A DNA stretch of 64,000 bases from Liolophura sinensis (lineage: Eukaryota; Mollusca; Polyplacophora; Chitonida; Chitonidae): assembly GCF_032854445.1 (NCBI RefSeq), contig NC_088303.1, forward strand, positions 28,127,265 through 28,191,264, given 5' to 3'. The translations under genes and the position numbers were made by a program. The notes beneath the pieces were generated by a model. The model ran no database searches. It saw only the letters and a program-made list of their open reading frames with translations, and was not told the origin of the DNA. Below are positions 12,186 through 23,404 of this stretch, in pieces. How positions within the stretch are numbered: the stretch's first letter is position 1; the number at the start of each line of letters is the position of its first letter.

Positions 12186-12339
12186 CAATTTTCAAATGAA
12201 CTAAGCACTGAATAGCACAAAACTCTTAATACTGCGAGCCTAGTAATAAATCACAATGAAAATAATCAAAACTAAACCTTAGAAAAATGACACAATCCAG
12301 TTTACTTAATCGTCTTAATCGTTTTGTGTCCTTCGTGTT

Positions 12340-12478
12340 TTTATTTATTTATTTGATTGGTGTTTACACCTACCCAAGATTATTTCACTTATACGATGGT
12401 GGCCAGGATTATCGTGGGAGGAAAGCGGGCAGAGCTCGGGGGAAAAACCCAAGACCATCCACAGCTTGCTGGCTGAAC
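12340..12478 (-). mobile_element. SINE family A, truncated (unit A)
   Basis: It reads on the plus strand as the complement of the SINE tail and body: (attt)n, 'gattggtgtttacacc', 'acgatggtggccaggatta', 'gggcagagctcgggggaaaa'. The duplicate is at 20511-20660, so this insertion predates the tandem duplication. Confidence 0.85.
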
Positions 12479-12590
12479 ATACCACGCAAGACCGGAGTTA
12501 AGTGTCCTTCATGTATACACTTGAGACCATGTGGCAGATCTATATTAGCAATGCATGTATAGTAAAACGGGTTTTCATTCAGAAGTACCT

Positions 12591-12669
12591 TTCACTGGTT
12601 TCAACTTGAGAAAAACATACAGATACCAAGCCAGGGTGAGCATGGCGAACTCTGGATCAAAGTAACCTG
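12591..12669 (-). other. possible short membrane-segment exon, copy A
   Basis: On the minus strand a good acceptor (tttctttattacag) precedes an open segment reading GYFDPEFAMLTLAWYLYVFL, continuing KLKPVK, then a GTACTT donor-like site. The hydrophobic core looks like one membrane span. The same segment with two residue changes is at 20757-20836 in unit B. I could not connect it to other exons of a recognisable gene, so it may be a relic or chance. Confidence 0.3.
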
Positions 12670-12959
12670 TAATAAAGAAAGGTAAACAATTTTTACAATT
12701 TACAATTGATCCTGAGTGCAATCAGAAGTTTTTTGAGGAGAGATTCAAACATATAGAGTAAGAAAAATAGAGAGCAAAGAAAACTTTGGTTAAGTTGCTT
12801 AACAGTAAATATATGAAATCCATTCAGAGAATATCATTATTAATTAATTATATATGCGGGTCCTTTTACTAAATAACCAAGTTAACAATCAGATGTATTG
12901 GAGAGAATAGGCCATGGCTTTTATTACTAAAAGTACGTTATTATCTCATGGTGATTGAA

Positions 12960-14330
12960 TCCCCGTGGGTACTGATCGCCACCCTACGGGACACACTGTA
13001 CATCCGTCCCCGATACCAGACTGCGAAATCGGGACCACTGGGAACCGGATAAAACATCAGCAATCTGGTTATTCCTCCCACAAATACCCTTTACTGTTAA
13101 ATTGAGGTGAAGACACCCCAACACAAATGCCGAACTAAGCTTATCACTCGTTAAGATTTGGATGTTTGGGATTTCCAACATTCAGAAGACCAACACCCCT
13201 GAGACCCGCGCTAACTGTTAAAAGTTGTAACTGATCAGATGTCAATCAAAATCTGTCGCTGAAAGTACACTTACCATTAAAATTCCTAAAAAAATCGTAG
13301 CCACATAGAGAGATCATCCTTAACCCCAGTGTTAATCCGTACAAAATGGTTAGGTCAAGTTAATCCCATTGTAAGGTCTATCAGCATCTGCCTTAGCCAA
13401 GATACAACCAACTCCTAGCTCTTGAATAATGTCCAGGGCTCTATCAAATTTTGTGTACAAAGTTTAGAGTTTAGGATCTATAAAATCACTGACTGAACCC
13501 CCCTGTTAATATGTGATGGATCATCTAAAATTTACCAGGTTCTTTCTTTTCAACAAGGCCAAGGGGGAAATTCGAAGGGTGCTTATGGGTTGATCCATAA
13601 ATGGGCCAGCTATTCTTCCAATTTTTGTTTCTTCACTTTTTTTTATAACTAGATCTGGATTTTTCCTTGCCGACTTTACGTTAAGTGATTCCCTGGGGTT
13701 TCCAGGCCCTGTGTAACACAAACTGAAACCACATCTGAAGTCTTGAAGTAACTCTTGTTTGATACCGAAAAGTGGGTAGTTCCTTAGCCTATTCTGTAGA
13801 ATGTCTACTTTAACTGGACTTTTTGCGAATTGAAACAGTTGGTTGGGTCTTTGGTTAAGTCGCATTTTTGTGTTCAGTAATTAACGAAAAGCGTTGAGAT
13901 GGGATCATAAACGTTAGCCAGAGTTCTGCATTAATAGTATCTCACGAATTATTAGGATGTCTTGCCTGGCGGATTCTGGACTGTTCATTATACAGCCTAT
14001 AAGCTTCCTCTCTCAACCGACTAACTGCCGTCCGAATAGTGTGCATGTATTTCAGAATTTCCTAGATTTTATGGTGAAATCTGGGCAAGTAAACGCTGGA
14101 AAATATTAAAATTAAAATATTAAAAAAATGAAAGTCCAGGCTCCAATAGAGTCAAGTTTTGACATGGATGGGCGAGGTTTCATTTCGAATTGTCCACTAC
14201 TATTAACCTGCACCGATGCAACTCTAACGTGTACCTCAGTTCTTGATCGCCTTTCTGTAACAAACCCAATTCGATGTATTCGCTGCGCCAAATTTTTTCG
14301 CGCAGGAACACAGGGACGTGTGTAGAGTCA
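12960..14330 (-). mobile_element. DIRS-type retrotransposon relic (RT and RNase H)
   Basis: The minus-strand frame 13521-13865 (114 codons) contains GFSLCYTGPGNPRES, KIGRIAGPFMDQP and TLRISPLALLKRK. This order matches the N-terminal reverse-transcriptase region of DIRS-like (tyrosine-recombinase) retroelements. Downstream, now out of frame, comes FDRALDIIQELGVGCILAKA, the finger/palm entry. 12984-13181 then gives NQIADVLSGSQWSRFRSLV, the RNase H tail. Upstream (about 14150-14320) a frame with REKIWRSEYIELG resembles the preceding ORF. Several frameshifts and stops show it is dead. It lies inside the approximately 2 kb that unit B lacks. The family match is from memory of DIRS protein motifs. 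Confidence 0.7.
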
Positions 14331-14404
14331 CATATACTCACTAGTTAAGTGTATTAGGTGGATCAAGTGAAGGAAACATTGAAGATGTTATATGAACAGG
14401 ATTT

Positions 14405-14626
14405 GTGTTTCGAAACTCACCTGTGCCCGGTACGGCAGAGGTTTGCCCCGCTATTGGGAGGTCATGGGCAGGAAAGGTTATGGGAATCCCAGGAGGGGTC
14501 GTGACCCAGACCGCACGCAAAGCAGCATGGCGTCGTGTCGAGGTGGGTGGGCGGCGTGACGTGACTGCCCTACTCGTGTACGGGATCGCCGTGATCTACC
14601 AAATAAAAAAACACAGTGAGAACTAA
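14405..14626. other. GC-rich open segment, unit A only
   Basis: About 180 bp is open on both strands. The minus frame (ITAIPYTSRAVTS..., Pro/Arg/Thr-rich) is bounded by an acceptor-like tract and a perfect CAG|GTGAGT donor. The plus frame encodes ...KVMGIPGGVVTQTARKAAW.... Because it lies upstream of the DIRS relic and within the segment absent from unit B, it is more likely part of that element than a host exon. Confidence 0.35.
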
Positions 14627-14907
14627 CGAAGACAGCAACAATTAATCTAACCACAAAGCCACCTTTATGTGCGAAAAAAACAATCCCAGACTGCTCAAGA
14701 ACACAATTTTTTACAAACTAATTTTTCGTCGAACTGAACGGCTTGCATGAATTTTGGAAAGAGGCCGTTTGACCTATATTGCATCGCCACGTAGTGATTG
14801 TGCAGATTAAAGGGCGATAACTCTAGTGACCTTGAGTAAATAACAACAAACACCCGGCCGCCACACAAGGAATTAATCGTGTTTATTCCATAAGAGATAA
14901 ACTTATC

Positions 14908-15185
14908 ATTATTTATTTATTTGATTGTTGCTTATCACCATGCAAGATTTTGTTTTACTTATTCCAGACTTACTTTACTTATATACTTAATGGTGTTAAG
15001 TTTTATGGATAGATGAAATCGGACAACCGACCTTTGGCAGGCTACTGACGAACTTTCCCTCATGTGAACATGGATTCTTTGGGGTTTGCCAAGTTAGATT
15101 TTGAATTATCATATCGCCACGATGTCTGAAATGGTGTCCTTTAACTTTTAAGAGCTCCAAATGTTGAGGACAAACCAAAGGTTGT
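14908..15185. repeat. dispersed repeat R2-type, unit A
   Basis: It starts with (attt)n and 'gattgttgcttatcaccatg', followed by 'gatgaaatcggacaaccgac' and 'ctactgacgaactttcc'. The duplicate in unit B is at 21129-21385. Related 'actgacgaa...' sequence appears at 31915-32095 and 60647-60905. Confidence 0.6.
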
Positions 15186-15715
15186 AGCTCTAAATGTCAA
15201 ATTCCTATCATGTGTTCAGCAGAAGATAGACACAGAAACGAGCACGTTTTAAACAAGTTCATCAACGCCCCAAGTCTTATGGACAAAAACTCTAGTTTGT
15301 TAGTATAGATGCCATAGTTAGTAAAGATAACTCATGTTAAAACCGTACAATGCTTAAATTATGTTCTCACTCATTATTAAAAAAGATATTTTTGAAAGCC
15401 ATTGTGACATATAGGGATACACTTACAGTAAATGAGTTCAGGGGAAGTGACTCTGAATCCATTGTTTACACCCCTAGATTTATTCCCCCTGCCAACCCGT
15501 TACAAAAATAGGCATATTATTTCCGACAACTTTTTTGTTTTATTTTGAGCACTCTGGGAGAGTTACATTTGTGTAATTACCAAAGTTTATATAGGGGAAG
15601 CTTCATTTTAGTGTTAGGTCATGTCTGGTGCATACAAACGCCGCAAGTAACGGGATATCTGTTTTCACTTTAGTCCGTGTCCATAAATGTTGTGTAAGTA
15701 GTAATTTTAATAGGC

Positions 15716-15816
15716 AACTGGGATGACGTCATCGGTCGAGAAAACTATGTCTGTAGCGGTCGCTGCATTTGCAGATGCGGTGGGGGAAATAAAACGGCTT
15801 GTTTGTCTATTTACAG
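15716..15816 (+). repeat. 100-bp direct repeat, first copy
   Basis: 15716-15816 and 16378-16480 share 'gatgacgtcatcg/gatgacgccatcg', 'gatgcggtgggg' and a pyrimidine-rich end 'gtttacagg', with about 80 percent identity by eye. Both lie in unit A in a segment that differs from unit B. The end looks like a 3' splice acceptor, but no gene could be built. Confidence 0.65.
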
Positions 15817-16377
15817 GTAATGTACACCTTGAATTATTTTTTAACAATATTGCAAAACGTATTTTGATGAATCTTGTTTCAAGTTTAAGTGATGAGTAAT
15901 GGAGATTTTCAGATGATGTAAGTGTAGAAATCCAGCTATCTACTAGCGTGTTCACATGTCGCGCGCGTTAACTGCACAAAGCCTAAATGTAGAGTGGACC
16001 AACCATAACTTTTTATTTTGACAGAAAATATTTTCTTGTAACCTATACGAAACAATTTCCATTAGCAGAGTAGTAATATTTCTTAAACATAGTATTTATT
16101 ATAGAGTAAATGAAACTCACAACTCCAATATATGGCAAACCTGACGTATTAAAAATCTACGGAAACCCGTAGGCCTACACATCATACCTATGCTACCTAA
16201 ATGCCGTAGCCTATATGTTTTTGTAATGCTAGTAACGATCTTAGAATAGTATGGAATTAGTCATATTGTTTTGAATGTATGGAAGCACATAACAGAACAA
16301 TATCAAAAGGCATGGTTTTTGAACATATTTTATTATTTTCATTTGTCCATTTTCCATCAAAGTAAAAACGAAAACTC

Positions 16378-16480
16378 TAATTGGATGACGCCATCGCTCT
16401 ATCGAACTATATTCGTAGACGTTGCTGTATTTGTTGATGCGGTGGGGTAATAAAGCGCTATGTTTGTGTGTTTACAGGCC
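16378..16480 (+). repeat. 100-bp direct repeat, second copy
   Basis: This is the partner of 15716-15816. It is the less open copy, with stop codons in the frames that are open in the first. Confidence 0.65.
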
Positions 16481-16609
16481 ATTACAGACCTCTAGTTCCT
16501 CCTTACAACACACAACCCCATCCCGGAACAAGGAGACATCATTAAATTTCGTGAATAATCCCAGGTAAAGCTGGCATGATCATAATCATGGATGGCAATG
16601 GCTTTAAAG

Positions 16610-16800
16610 TGAAGCAGCAAAAGCAAAGAGGAGCATAACCATTTCACAAGCATTTCAACTATTCAAAGCTGACTATCTTGAATGTGCAGTGGGGAAATCG
16701 TCATTTGCTTCTCTTCGGCCAAAATTTGTGCTTCTTAGATCACAAATGCCACACAAATAACATGCTATTTTTGCTAGATGGTGCATAGAAAGTGTCCGTC
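16610..16800 (+). pseudogene. decayed transposon-associated ORF (LRPK motif), unit A
   Basis: The plus frame KRSITISQAFQLFKADYLEC, then VGKSSFASLRPKFVLLRSQM, stops at PHK*. After a frame change it continues with NMLFLLDGA and KVSVH-like residues. A 'KS.F..LRPK.V' core followed by a Cys/His and N.L.LL segment is familiar to me from widespread, transposon-associated invertebrate proteins without a firm function. It is broken by stops and frameshifts. The second copy is at 22865-23120. Confidence 0.5.
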
Positions 16801-17744
16801 CATACTATTATATTCGAAAGCAGTATTCTTCTGTGATACAGAATGGGAGGCATGCATGCCAAGCCGTTGCGATATATATACTAATGGAAAACCACTTGAC
16901 AGATGGCTTGGATGATAAGAATGGTAATCTTGGCACGCAGATCCATACCAAGTTAAAGGCCAAAAAGAAGTCAAGGTCGATGATGCAGTGAGAAATATCC
17001 GTAATCAATTACCAAGGTTCCTGTGGTAAACTGTCTCGTTTGTAACAACAAGATCGCAAGATCGTATGTAACAACATGATGAGTTTATTTCTCAAGACTG
17101 ACAGCAGAATGAAAGTGTAGGAAAAGTGCATATGGATCTGTGTGGTCGATGGCTGAGTATTCTCCCCTTAATGTGTGTATTCCAGGGCCAGTGACGATTA
17201 TCCACGAATCCGACTCGCTGTCAACCCCAACAGGTTTCAGACATCGGAAAAATGTGCTACATCGCAGACTTATTCGGAAACCAACCATACAAATTCGTCT
17301 TAAAGCCGCAATATTCCAGTGCTAGGCTTTTATAAATGTATATTGAAACAAAAGAAAGTGCATACTGATTTAATTCTGTTTTCTTTTTTTTTCTTGTGGA
17401 AGAAATTTAGCAAGGTGACAAACCGGTATGGTCAGCGGAAGGCTAATGGGAAGGGTATGGATTATGACAATAAATTACTCACTCGACAACTGTATAGGCT
17501 ATTTAAAAACGATTTCTAAGAACAGGTTGATTATTTACCCAAGGGATTTTTTGTGCGTTGAACAGTGAAATTTTGCAAAAAATGTGCTATTAAAAGTTTT
17601 TTGAAACATACACCCTTCCCAGTACACGACCAATGGCGTAAGGGCCCCAGCGTGAACCATACAGGACATTAGTAACCTGTTCGGTATGAACCACACCCTT
17701 GTGGGTCACCTGATAGTACCAATAAGCCACCTCCCGAAGGCGGC

Positions 17745-17985
17745 AGCGTGCTGGACCAAGATGCTTTATATCAATGTTGATGCCTTGTCTAGGATTCAGT
17801 ACCGCATCATCCTTATGTCCTAGGATTGGACTCCCAGAAACTCCGGGTTCCCGTACGGGTCGACCCTGGACGACCAGGCCAGAGCTGACGCCGGAATGTT
17901 TAGTGTCGGGAATGTGACCCCCAGGGCGAGCCGGATCGCCTCAAACGTCCTGGCCACTGGCCCCAACAGAATTTGATGGGGTCGC
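17745..17985. pseudogene. GC-rich conserved block, copy B (frames broken)
   Basis: This is the copy of 10430-10690. 17828-17949 is identical, but the flanks have diverged and stop codons interrupt both the plus frame (TAG in the 'tatgtcctagga' context) and the minus frame. If the block was ever coding, this copy is dead. Confidence 0.5.
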
Positions 17986-18864
17986 TCACTCCGTGCGTTC
18001 CCCTCAAACGGAAAAGAGACATGAAGTAGACAAAATATGTTATTAACGTTGATCGTGTGTTAATTCTGTGTTGTACATACACAGTCCGTGTATAAAAGCA
18101 AAGGCTCTATATTATTATCCATTAAACTATTCTATAATACGACAATTAAAAACACATCATTCAGCAATGATTTTTGTTGTCGTTTTTTCATATGTAAAAC
18201 TTATCACAGACTTTAATTTTATGAAATTCAAATGTGAAAATCCAGGCTTTAAATGATGGAATCTGTCTGCGACCATGGAAGCGACAAATGTTTTGGATGA
18301 TACGTGTTGGTATGCATGTGGTTGCATACACAACTATGGTACAATACACACGAGGAAGACTCAACCTAATTTGAACTTTGATATGGAATTCATGCCTGGA
18401 ATATTCGTTGTCTGCCCAGCATCATTGAAAACTGATGACCGCTTCTCACCTGTGTGTTACCGGCTTTATTTCTTATATACCTTTGTCTGTGGCAGTTAGT
18501 GTTAAACGTTGTTTTGGAAATGGATCTTGCGATTATCGACTTGGAACGCCTTTCACGGACTACGAATGGTATATGAATGTCGGACTTGACGCTTATATTT
18601 ACATGTTTGATAAATATCTTCCAATCGATGACAGGTGGTTTGAGCAACAAAGCCCTGCAAAAGTTGTTATTACAACATGGACCTACAAGATATAAAGACA
18701 ACACAACTAAAATATTGGTTAATTATATATGTGTGAATTTAAGTAAAACAGTAGCCAGTGAATATTATTATACGCCTACATTTCTGATGTTAATGTTAAG
18801 GATGCCAATAAAGTCAAATCTTAAAGATGCTTGAAGTCGCCAAGAAGAACTTACATTTTCTTGT

Positions 18865-19490
18865 TTTATATTGATGATTAAGGTGTTAAAACTTTCTGTT
18901 ATTGTATATCTACAAGTTTTCTTAAATATTCTTTGTAAATTTTTCTTGTATATTACGTAGCAAAATGTGGATTAAAGACTTGAATCGAAGGATTAAGAAC
19001 CATCCCAGGGATACTGACGGGTAACCAAGCCCAAGCCGAACAAGGCTGACAGACTTAGTTCAAACTTGTCTCGAACTTGTATCTGAGTTAACATGGATAA
19101 CCGAGGCTCATCCAATCAGTGAACGAGGCAAGTATCTTTAAAAACCAGTTCGGCATGGTATAAAAGACCGATCGTTCTGGCTGAAGTAACTTCATTTCAT
19201 TACTGATTGGAAACCCTGTGTTGTTTAGGTAAGTAAGTCAGATACTGATTAACTCGCCAGCTCTCATTTAAGATTATGTTTTATAAAGTACAGTATACAA
19301 CACGTATACGAATATACACATTTATACCGCACATTATTGTTACAATTATGGCATTTGTAAATTTTGAATTATATATATATATATATATATATAAATCAAC
19401 TTCATTTCATTACTGATTGGAAACCCTGTGTTGTTTAGTATTTCAGGCCATTACCATTATAACTCGGTCCGAACTACAAAATACTTGGCA
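18865..19490 (+). mobile_element. LTR-like insertion in unit B with TATA box
   Basis: About 620 bp is absent at the matching point of unit A (near 11325). It contains TATAAAAG at 19159-19166, followed about 29 bp later by a 41-bp sequence (19188-19228) that is repeated exactly at 19398-19438. The first copy is followed by GTAAGTAAG, a donor-like site. The end 'acttggcagcg' resembles a retroelement primer-binding region. Promoter, repeat and position fit a degraded LTR fragment; no coding sequence is present. Confidence 0.45.
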
Positions 19491-19712
19491 GCGATTCTTG
19501 CCACTCGAAGATGCGCTTTCCTGGAATAGAAAACATACATGTAGCTTTAGCATGCCTAATTGCATGCTAAAGCTCCGATTTATCGCTGTACTATACGAAG
19601 GGTTAGCTATGCGCTTGATAAACTTTTCAATATAGAGTTAGGGGAACAAAAAAAAATGTCACAGAAGACACTGATGGCAGTTTATTCCCGGCTTTACTTT
19701 GCTACCGTACTT

Positions 19713-19945
19713 TGGAAATGAAGGATCTTTTTGGCTCAGGTGATTCGCTCATTCGCTGCCAACGTCAGTGCTGGGACCAATGATGTCGCAGGCTCAAAAC
19801 CAGCTCTCGCTACTTCGGGTGTTTAGGTCAGAAGATTTATCGGATGTCTGACTAAGGGCGGTGAGCTACTCCGAGCACCTCTGTTTGGTCAGACAAAACC
19901 TGAAAGCCGTCATATAAGTGAAACATTCCTGAGAACCGTCATAAA
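19713..19945 (+). mobile_element. diverged tRNA-derived SINE, unit B copy
   Basis: Duplicate of 11565-11775: 'gcaggctcaaaaccagctct' and 'aagccgtcatataagtgaaa'. It arose by the block duplication, not by separate insertion. Confidence 0.55.
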
Positions 19946-20117
19946 GAAAATCACATCAGAAAAATTGCCACTTATTTTTGTCCCCTTTTCCTCGAAGCGA
20001 TATCACTTTTAAATATTTTCTTCGTAATGGCTTTTCTGGAAAAGAAATTAAAATTGAACTCTTTGATTTATTTGATTGTTGCAAAACGCCAACTGAGGAA
20101 TTATTCCCTTATACGAA

Positions 20118-20345
20118 GATCAGTTTTATGAATGATGTCAAAAGCTGAGTGCCTTGAAAATACCAATGACTTTTGGCACGTTACTGATACACTTTCCCCG
20201 CCTGTGACGTGTACATTTAAACATCCACGCCATATTGGTGGTAGACGATGGTTTCAACGAATGTAAAACTTCACAAACGGTCCCACAAGCACCGTCTATA
20301 AACCCCACATAGAGGCCTGTTGCCTTCAAGGCCCCACAATGAGAG
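20118..20345. repeat. dispersed repeat R2, unit B copy
   Basis: Copy of 11944-12185 with scattered substitutions. Confidence 0.55.
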
Positions 20346-20510
20346 TAGGGAGAGAAAATCAGTTTTCAAATGAACTAAGCACTGAATAGCACAAAACTTA
20401 ATACTGCAGGCCTAGGAATAAATCACAATTAAAATAGTCAAAACTAAACCTTACAAAAAATGACACAATTTAGTTTACTTAATCGTCTTGATCGTTTTGT
20501 GTCCTTCGTG

Positions 20511-20660
20511 TTTTTATTTATTTATTTGATTTGTATTTACACCTACCCATGATTATTTCACTTATACGATGGTGGCCAGGATTATGGTGGGAGGAAAGCG
20601 GGCAGAGCCCGGGGGAAAAACCCAAGACCATCCACAGCTTGCTGGCTGAACGTACCACGC
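20511..20660 (-). mobile_element. SINE family A, truncated (unit B)
   Basis: Copy of 12340-12478; it keeps (attt)n, 'acgatggtggccaggatta' and 'gggcagagcccgggggaaaa'. Confidence 0.85.
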
Positions 20661-20756
20661 AAGACCGGAGTGTCCTTCATGTATACCGTTGAGACCATGT
20701 GGCAGAACTATATGAGCAATGCATGTATATTAAAACGGGTTTTCAGTCAGATGTAC

Positions 20757-20836
20757 CTTTCACTGGTTTCAACTTGAGAAAAACATACAGATACCAAGCC
20801 AGGGTGAGCATGGCGAACGCTGGATCAAAGCAACCT
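20757..20836 (-). other. possible short membrane-segment exon, copy B
   Basis: The same open segment as 12591-12669, reading GCFDPAFAMLTLAWYLYVFL, with acceptor tttctttataacag and donor-like GTACAT. Only Y-to-C and E-to-A changes are seen, and the splice-like signals are kept in both copies. Confidence 0.3.
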
Positions 20837-21128
20837 GTTATAAAGAAAGGTGAACAATTTTTACAATTTACGCCTGTTTTTGCTGACTTTTAGTTTGATT
20901 CTTTCTTATTTGTATGTTTATAATTTGTAACTTTTATTTCTGTTAGATGTTAATTTATTTATTTTCGTCAGATTCTTATATTGACATGTAATAATTTTCA
21001 TCAATGACATTAAATCTCAGGTTTGTGGTAAGACCTATAGGGTAAGAAACAAAATAAAGTGCAAAGAAAACTTTGGTCAAGTTGCTTAACAGTCAATATA
21101 CTAAATCAAGAAGAGAATATTATCATTA

Positions 21129-21385
21129 ATTATCATTTTTTATTTATTTGATTGCTGCTTATCAGCATGCAAGATTTTCTTTTGCTTAATCCGGATGGTG
21201 TTAAGTTTTATGGGCGGATGAAATCGGACAACCGACCTTGGGCAGGCTACTGACGAACTTTCCCTCATGTGACCCTAAATTCTTTGGGGTTTGCCAAGTT
21301 AAATTTTGAATTATCATATCGTTACGATGTCTGAAATGGTGTCCTTTAACTTTTCAGAGCTTCAAATGTTGAGGACAAACAAAAG
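21129..21385. repeat. dispersed repeat R2-type, unit B copy
   Basis: Copy of 14908-15185, in direct continuation of the segment that ends at the deletion or insertion junction near 21115. Confidence 0.6.
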
Positions 21386-22864
21386 ATTGTAGCTCTAAAT
21401 GTCAAATTCCTGTCACGTGTTTAGCAGAAGATAGAAACAGAAACGAGCACGTTTTAAACAAGTTCATCAACAGCGGTGTCCGAAATCTTATCCGTGAAAA
21501 ATTCAAAGATTTTGCTATAGTTTGTTAGTATAGATGCCATAGTTAGTAAAGATAACTCATGTTTAAACCGTGCAATGCTAAAACTATGTACTCACTCATT
21601 ATTAACAAAGATAAGGGTGGTCTTTGCAACCCACTTCAAACCAATAAGTAACAAAATTATCGGCCATGTATTGACGATCTTCATCCTTGACGGAATACAG
21701 GCACGTCACTATCAACTAGAATTCAGTGTGTATGTCGAATGCGGTATATTTTTTACTCCCTTTGGGTGGCGTTAGTGTAAAGCAGGATCTTGCGCCATTG
21801 TTACGTCAAAATACGATAGTTGCTCAACGTTTACAATGTTGCAGAGTGCTATATTAGTTTCTGCTGTAACGTCGTTCTGTCTTTATTATGACAGAATAAT
21901 GATAAACTCGGAAACGAACGTTTGACGTCAGTAAAATGGCATCAAGATCCTACTGCAGGGCGTTTGACAGGTCCCCATTCATCATGACTGACATATCCTC
22001 AGTTTTTCAGATGTATAACCGTTACTGTTCTGTTTGTGCGTAGCTTTGTGAAGCCACAGTGGTATATATTGCAATGTCAAGTCCTAGCGTCGAAGCGTCA
22101 CAAAACGCTTTCATACACGATACCCCATGTTGACAGGCTTCCCCTGCTGTGAACGTATTACTATTTATAAACGACCAATTCTAGGGCCAATTCTGACATT
22201 TAAGGTACGAAGAGTGCTCCAGGGAACCAGACTATTTGTCGCCTTGCTGCCAGAAAGGCTGATACTGCTCAATAGGCTTCTTACTTAGCTGATATTGGAC
22301 ATCCTAACATGATTAAATAAAGATGATGTTTACAGACTCTCGTGAATGACGTAGTCTATATTCATGTGAACATACAGAGATACAAGACAACATATATACA
22401 GTAAGAGAGTGAGTTTGATAACGATGTAAGAACCTACATCGAAACGTCACCAACACAATAAATCCAGGAATTGTTATCCATAAGTAATGCCTCTGTCAAT
22501 CTACACCATCCCAATTTCTAAATGCCTCTGAAAGAAGCTATATCCATGTAGCAGCAACACTGGCCAATTATGAAACGCCGACAGGGGCAGCAACACCTGA
22601 CATATGTCCTCAAACATTTGGGTGGGAAAAATGTAAAGTGGGGAGGTTCTTGCCCGTCAGTCTACACAAAGGACTGACAGTTATTACGTGACTGTATGGC
22701 TTGACGTTATTTGTCAGTGAAGTTTACAATATATCGAAGCACGAGAAGAGATGACAGCACAAAATTCGCAGAAGCGGAATTTTTGAAAGCCACTAAATTT
22801 TGTGAATACAACCAGGTAAAGCTGGCATGATCATTATCACAGACGACAATGGCCTTGAAGTGAA

Positions 22865-23120
22865 GTAACAAAAGCAAAAAGGAGTATGACGATTTCAGAC
22901 GCATTTCAACTATTCAAAGCTGACTATCTTGAATGTGAAGTGGGGAAATCGTCATTTGCTTCCCTTCGGCCAAAATTTGTGCTTCTTAGATCACAAATGC
23001 CATACAAATAACATGCTATTTTTGCTAGAGGGTGCATACAAAGTGTCCGTCCATGCAATTATATTCAAACGCATCATTCCCGTGTTTGTGATACAAAATC
23101 AGAGGCATGCATGTTAAGCA
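22865..23120 (+). pseudogene. decayed transposon-associated ORF (LRPK motif), unit B
   Basis: Copy of 16610-16800. It contains FKADYLECEVGKSSFASLRP, then SQMPYK* and, in the next frame, MLFLLEGAYKVSVHAIIF. It is slightly less decayed than copy A, because the second frame stays open to the equivalent of the C-terminus. Confidence 0.5.
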
Positions 23121-23404
23121 ATTGCGATATATATACTGATGGAAAACAACTTGACAGATGGCTTGGATGATAAGAATGGTAAGCTCGGCTCGTATCAATG
23201 ACAGACAGACGCAGACCGATACCTAGTTAAAGGCCAGTAAGAAGGCAAGGTCGATGATGCAATGAGAAATACCCGTAATCAATTAGCAAGGTTCCTGTAG
23301 CATGTATTCATTAAGGGCAAACAGCCTCAATTTTATGAGTAAGATAAAAGTAATTTGCAAATTGCAAAACAAGCATATATCCGCATAATGGAATTGCATG
23401 AAAT

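Larger units (their letters stand above)
9820..17035. repeat. large tandem duplication, unit A
   Basis: Unit A and unit B (17040-23300) share collinear blocks in direct orientation: 9835/17080 ('gagtttatttc'), 10518/17828 (122 bp identical), 11100/18640, 11820/19980, 12060/20230, 12600/20755, 14940/21150 and 16540/22810. Most shared blocks look roughly 90 percent identical by eye. Unit A alone carries about 2 kb (about 12.85-14.90) with a DIRS-like relic. No intact gene is visible in it. Confidence 0.85.
17040..23300. repeat. large tandem duplication, unit B
   Basis: This is the direct copy of unit A, starting immediately after it. It lacks the DIRS-containing segment (junction near 21115). 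It has extra DNA at about 18370-18590 and 18865-19490, and a different middle at 21620-22790 against 15390-16500 in unit A. The end near 23300 ('gtaatcaattagcaaggttcc') matches the end of unit A near 17030. Confidence 0.85.
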
